A DNA stretch of 7,709 bases from the NCBI GenBank assembly GCA_900547505.1, contig URGY01000078.1, positions 1 to 7,709 of the forward strand, written 5' to 3'. Numbering within the stretch: position 1 is the first letter of the stretch; the number at the start of each line of letters is the position of its first letter. A model generated the notes under the pieces. It was not told the origin of the DNA. It was given only the letters and a program-made list of their open reading frames with translations, and did no database searches. This document shows, in pieces, positions 7,059-7,709 of this stretch. The translations under genes were made by a program, and so were the position numbers. The stretch is from an uncultured Collinsella sp. Its GTDB lineage: Bacteria; Actinomycetota; Coriobacteriia; Coriobacteriales; Coriobacteriaceae.

Positions 7059-7155
7059 TGGCGGGAACGTATGTGAATCGAACACATCCAAGACGTTTTG
7101 CACGCCTCGCAACGGTTTTGAGGACCGCGGAGCCCACCGGAGCCCATCCGTTCCC
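7059..7155 (-). tRNA. selC: tRNA-Sec (anticodon UCA)
   Basis: This 97-nt tRNA is charged with serine, converted to selenocysteinyl-tRNA, and delivered by SelB to recoded UGA codons. The acceptor arm is GGGAACGG (7148-7155) against ACGTTCCC (7063-7070), eight positions long with a G-A at the eighth. Discriminator G and an encoded CCA (7059-7061) follow. The D-stem has six pairs (GGGCTC/GGGCTC with two G-U) and the four-base loop CGGT, typical of tRNA-Sec. The anticodon stem GCGGT/ACCGT closes the loop CCTCAAA, placing UCA at 7119-7121. The variable arm is long (GAGGCGT/ACGTCTT, seven pairs), and the T-arm ATGTG-TTCGATT-CACAT is regular. Position 33 is C rather than the near-universal U. The neighbouring selB supports the call strongly. 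Confidence 0.96.
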
Positions 7156-7167
7156 AAGTGCGCCGGT

Positions 7168-7176
7168 ATTTTACCA
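7168..7176 (-). promoter_or_regulatory. extended -10 promoter of selC
   Basis: The minus strand reads TGG TAAAAT, an extended -10 with five of six matches to TATAAT, ending 12 bases before the tRNA 5' end. The stretch upstream is rich in G and T, and no -35 hexamer fits well. The position suits a tRNA promoter with a leader of a few bases. Confidence 0.55.
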
Positions 7177-7212
7177 AACCAAACAGGCCCCATCCCAAAA
7201 AGACGAGCAAGA

Positions 7213-7279
7213 AGTTGCGGTGGAATAGTTCCTGTATTTGCTGCCAAAGCCTCCAAATAGGAACTATTTCACCGCAACT
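7213..7279. repeat. long palindrome, copy 2 (21-bp arms)
   Basis: Arms 7213-7233 and 7259-7279 are reverse complements over 21 positions with one G/T difference (7223 against 7269). After a two-base bulge (GT), ATTTG (7236-7240) pairs with CAAAT (7254-7258), leaving a short loop. The outer arm contains TTGCGGTG(G/A)AATA, as in the palindrome at 4097-4171, and the right arm runs into the same TGAGGAG flank. The inner arm differs (GTTCCT in place of CGGACTG) yet remains self-complementary. It starts about 25 bases past the selB stop and precedes the selC promoter. It might help end selB transcription, but the T-rich stretch after it is interrupted. Confidence 0.88.
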
Positions 7280-7304
7280 GAGGAGGCGGGAGCGAGTGAC
7301 CGGC

Positions 7305-7709
7305 CTAGCGCAGGGAGCGCAGGCCGCCGGCATCCTTGTCGAGCACCGTAAAGCGCACGGCATCCAGGTGCTCCAAGATGCTGATGGCACGTTTGCGCGA
7401 CACACCCAGGGCCTCGCGCAGTACGCTCGTGGTGGCAGCACCGCCGGCTGCCTCAATGGCGGCGGCAACAAGCTCGCGCGCATGGGCTTCGGCGGCAGCG
7501 GACAGGGCAACGTCGCGCTCGACCTTAACGATCGAGCGATTGAGCGAAAGCTCGCGCAGGGCACGCGTCATGGCGTCGCGATCGAGCTGCAACTGCTCGC
7601 CCACCTCGGGCAATATCGGTGCATCGAGGCCGGCTTCGTCCAGCAAGGCAACGATACGTTCGCAGGCCTCGCGCACCACACGCGCCGCGGCGGCAGCGGA
7701 GTGTGGGTC
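7305..7709 (-). CDS. selB: selenocysteine-specific elongation factor SelB, C-terminal part (cut by window edge)
   Basis: SelB is a GTPase that carries selenocysteinyl-tRNA to the ribosome and recognises the mRNA hairpin (SECIS) next to a recoded UGA. Only the last 134 residues are here; the frame stays open to the window end, so the GTPase domain lies outside. The visible part fits the tandem winged-helix domains of the SelB C-terminus. The final one carries LGVSRKRAISILEHLDAVRF about 35 residues from the end, a strong match to the family pattern of SRK...LEYFD followed by a short basic tail. The alanine-rich composition is ordinary for this GC content. The gene ends with TAG at 7305-7307 and is followed by a palindrome and selC, so selB and selC are neighbours on one strand. 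Identity rests on the C-terminal motif plus selC. Confidence 0.88.
   Translation of the reverse strand, partial: DPHSAAAAARVVREACERIVALLDEAGLDAPILPEVGEQLQLDRDAMTRALRELSLNRSIVKVERDVALSAAAEAHARELVAAAIEAAGGAATTSVLREALGVSRKRAISILEHLDAVRFTVLDKDAGGLRSLR

Noticed and set aside
6904..7137. N-terminal extension of mobA to 7137
   Set aside because: The extra codons run through the selC gene and its terminator, and the ribosome binding site GGGGGTGG and family motifs favour the start at 6903.
1..7709. CRISPR array, phage genes or insertion sequence
   Set aside because: No regularly spaced direct repeats, transposase, integrase or phage protein was found on either strand; repeats are limited to the three hairpin elements listed.

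Overview
The window is high-GC DNA with every recognisable gene on the minus strand. Gene content (a selenocysteine insertion locus, molybdenum hydroxylase genes and a hexameric glutamate dehydrogenase) and codon bias suggest an anaerobic gut actinobacterium of the Coriobacteriia, such as Collinsella. That placement is inference from recognition; no search was run.

Layout, read in the direction of transcription (right to left). At the right edge is the 3' end of selB, the selenocysteine-specific elongation factor (7305-7709, cut by the window edge). A long near-perfect palindrome (7213-7279) follows, then selC, the selenocysteine tRNA (7059-7155), which has a good extended -10 promoter and an intrinsic terminator. 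Next come a MobA-type molybdenum cofactor nucleotidyltransferase (6271-6903) and, 15 bases further on, a small Se/S-carrier-like (DUF3343) protein with a cysteine-rich N-terminus (5860-6255). This half forms a selenium and molybdenum cofactor locus.

The middle holds gdhA, glutamate dehydrogenase (4247-5602), as a single gene. It lies between a REP-like hairpin (5817-5851) and a textbook terminator (4190-4220). A second palindrome related to the first (4097-4171) separates it from the left half.

The left half is a two-gene molybdenum hydroxylase operon of the xanthine dehydrogenase family. It encodes an FAD subunit (3103-4017), then a fused [2Fe-2S] and molybdopterin subunit (272-3103), joined by a TAATG stop-start overlap and closed by a terminator. 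A tRNA-Leu(UAG) gene (48-131) lies beyond it.

How the parts fit: SelB and tRNA-Sec recode UGA as selenocysteine, and MobA makes the guanine dinucleotide form of the Mo cofactor used by enzymes such as formate dehydrogenase, often a selenoprotein. DUF3343 proteins are thought to handle selenium or sulfur. The nearby hydroxylase resembles E. coli XdhD and the proposed selenium-dependent molybdenum hydroxylases, so both selenium traits may meet here. The least explained items are the two long palindromes, which share their outer arm and one flank but have different, still self-complementary, inner arms.
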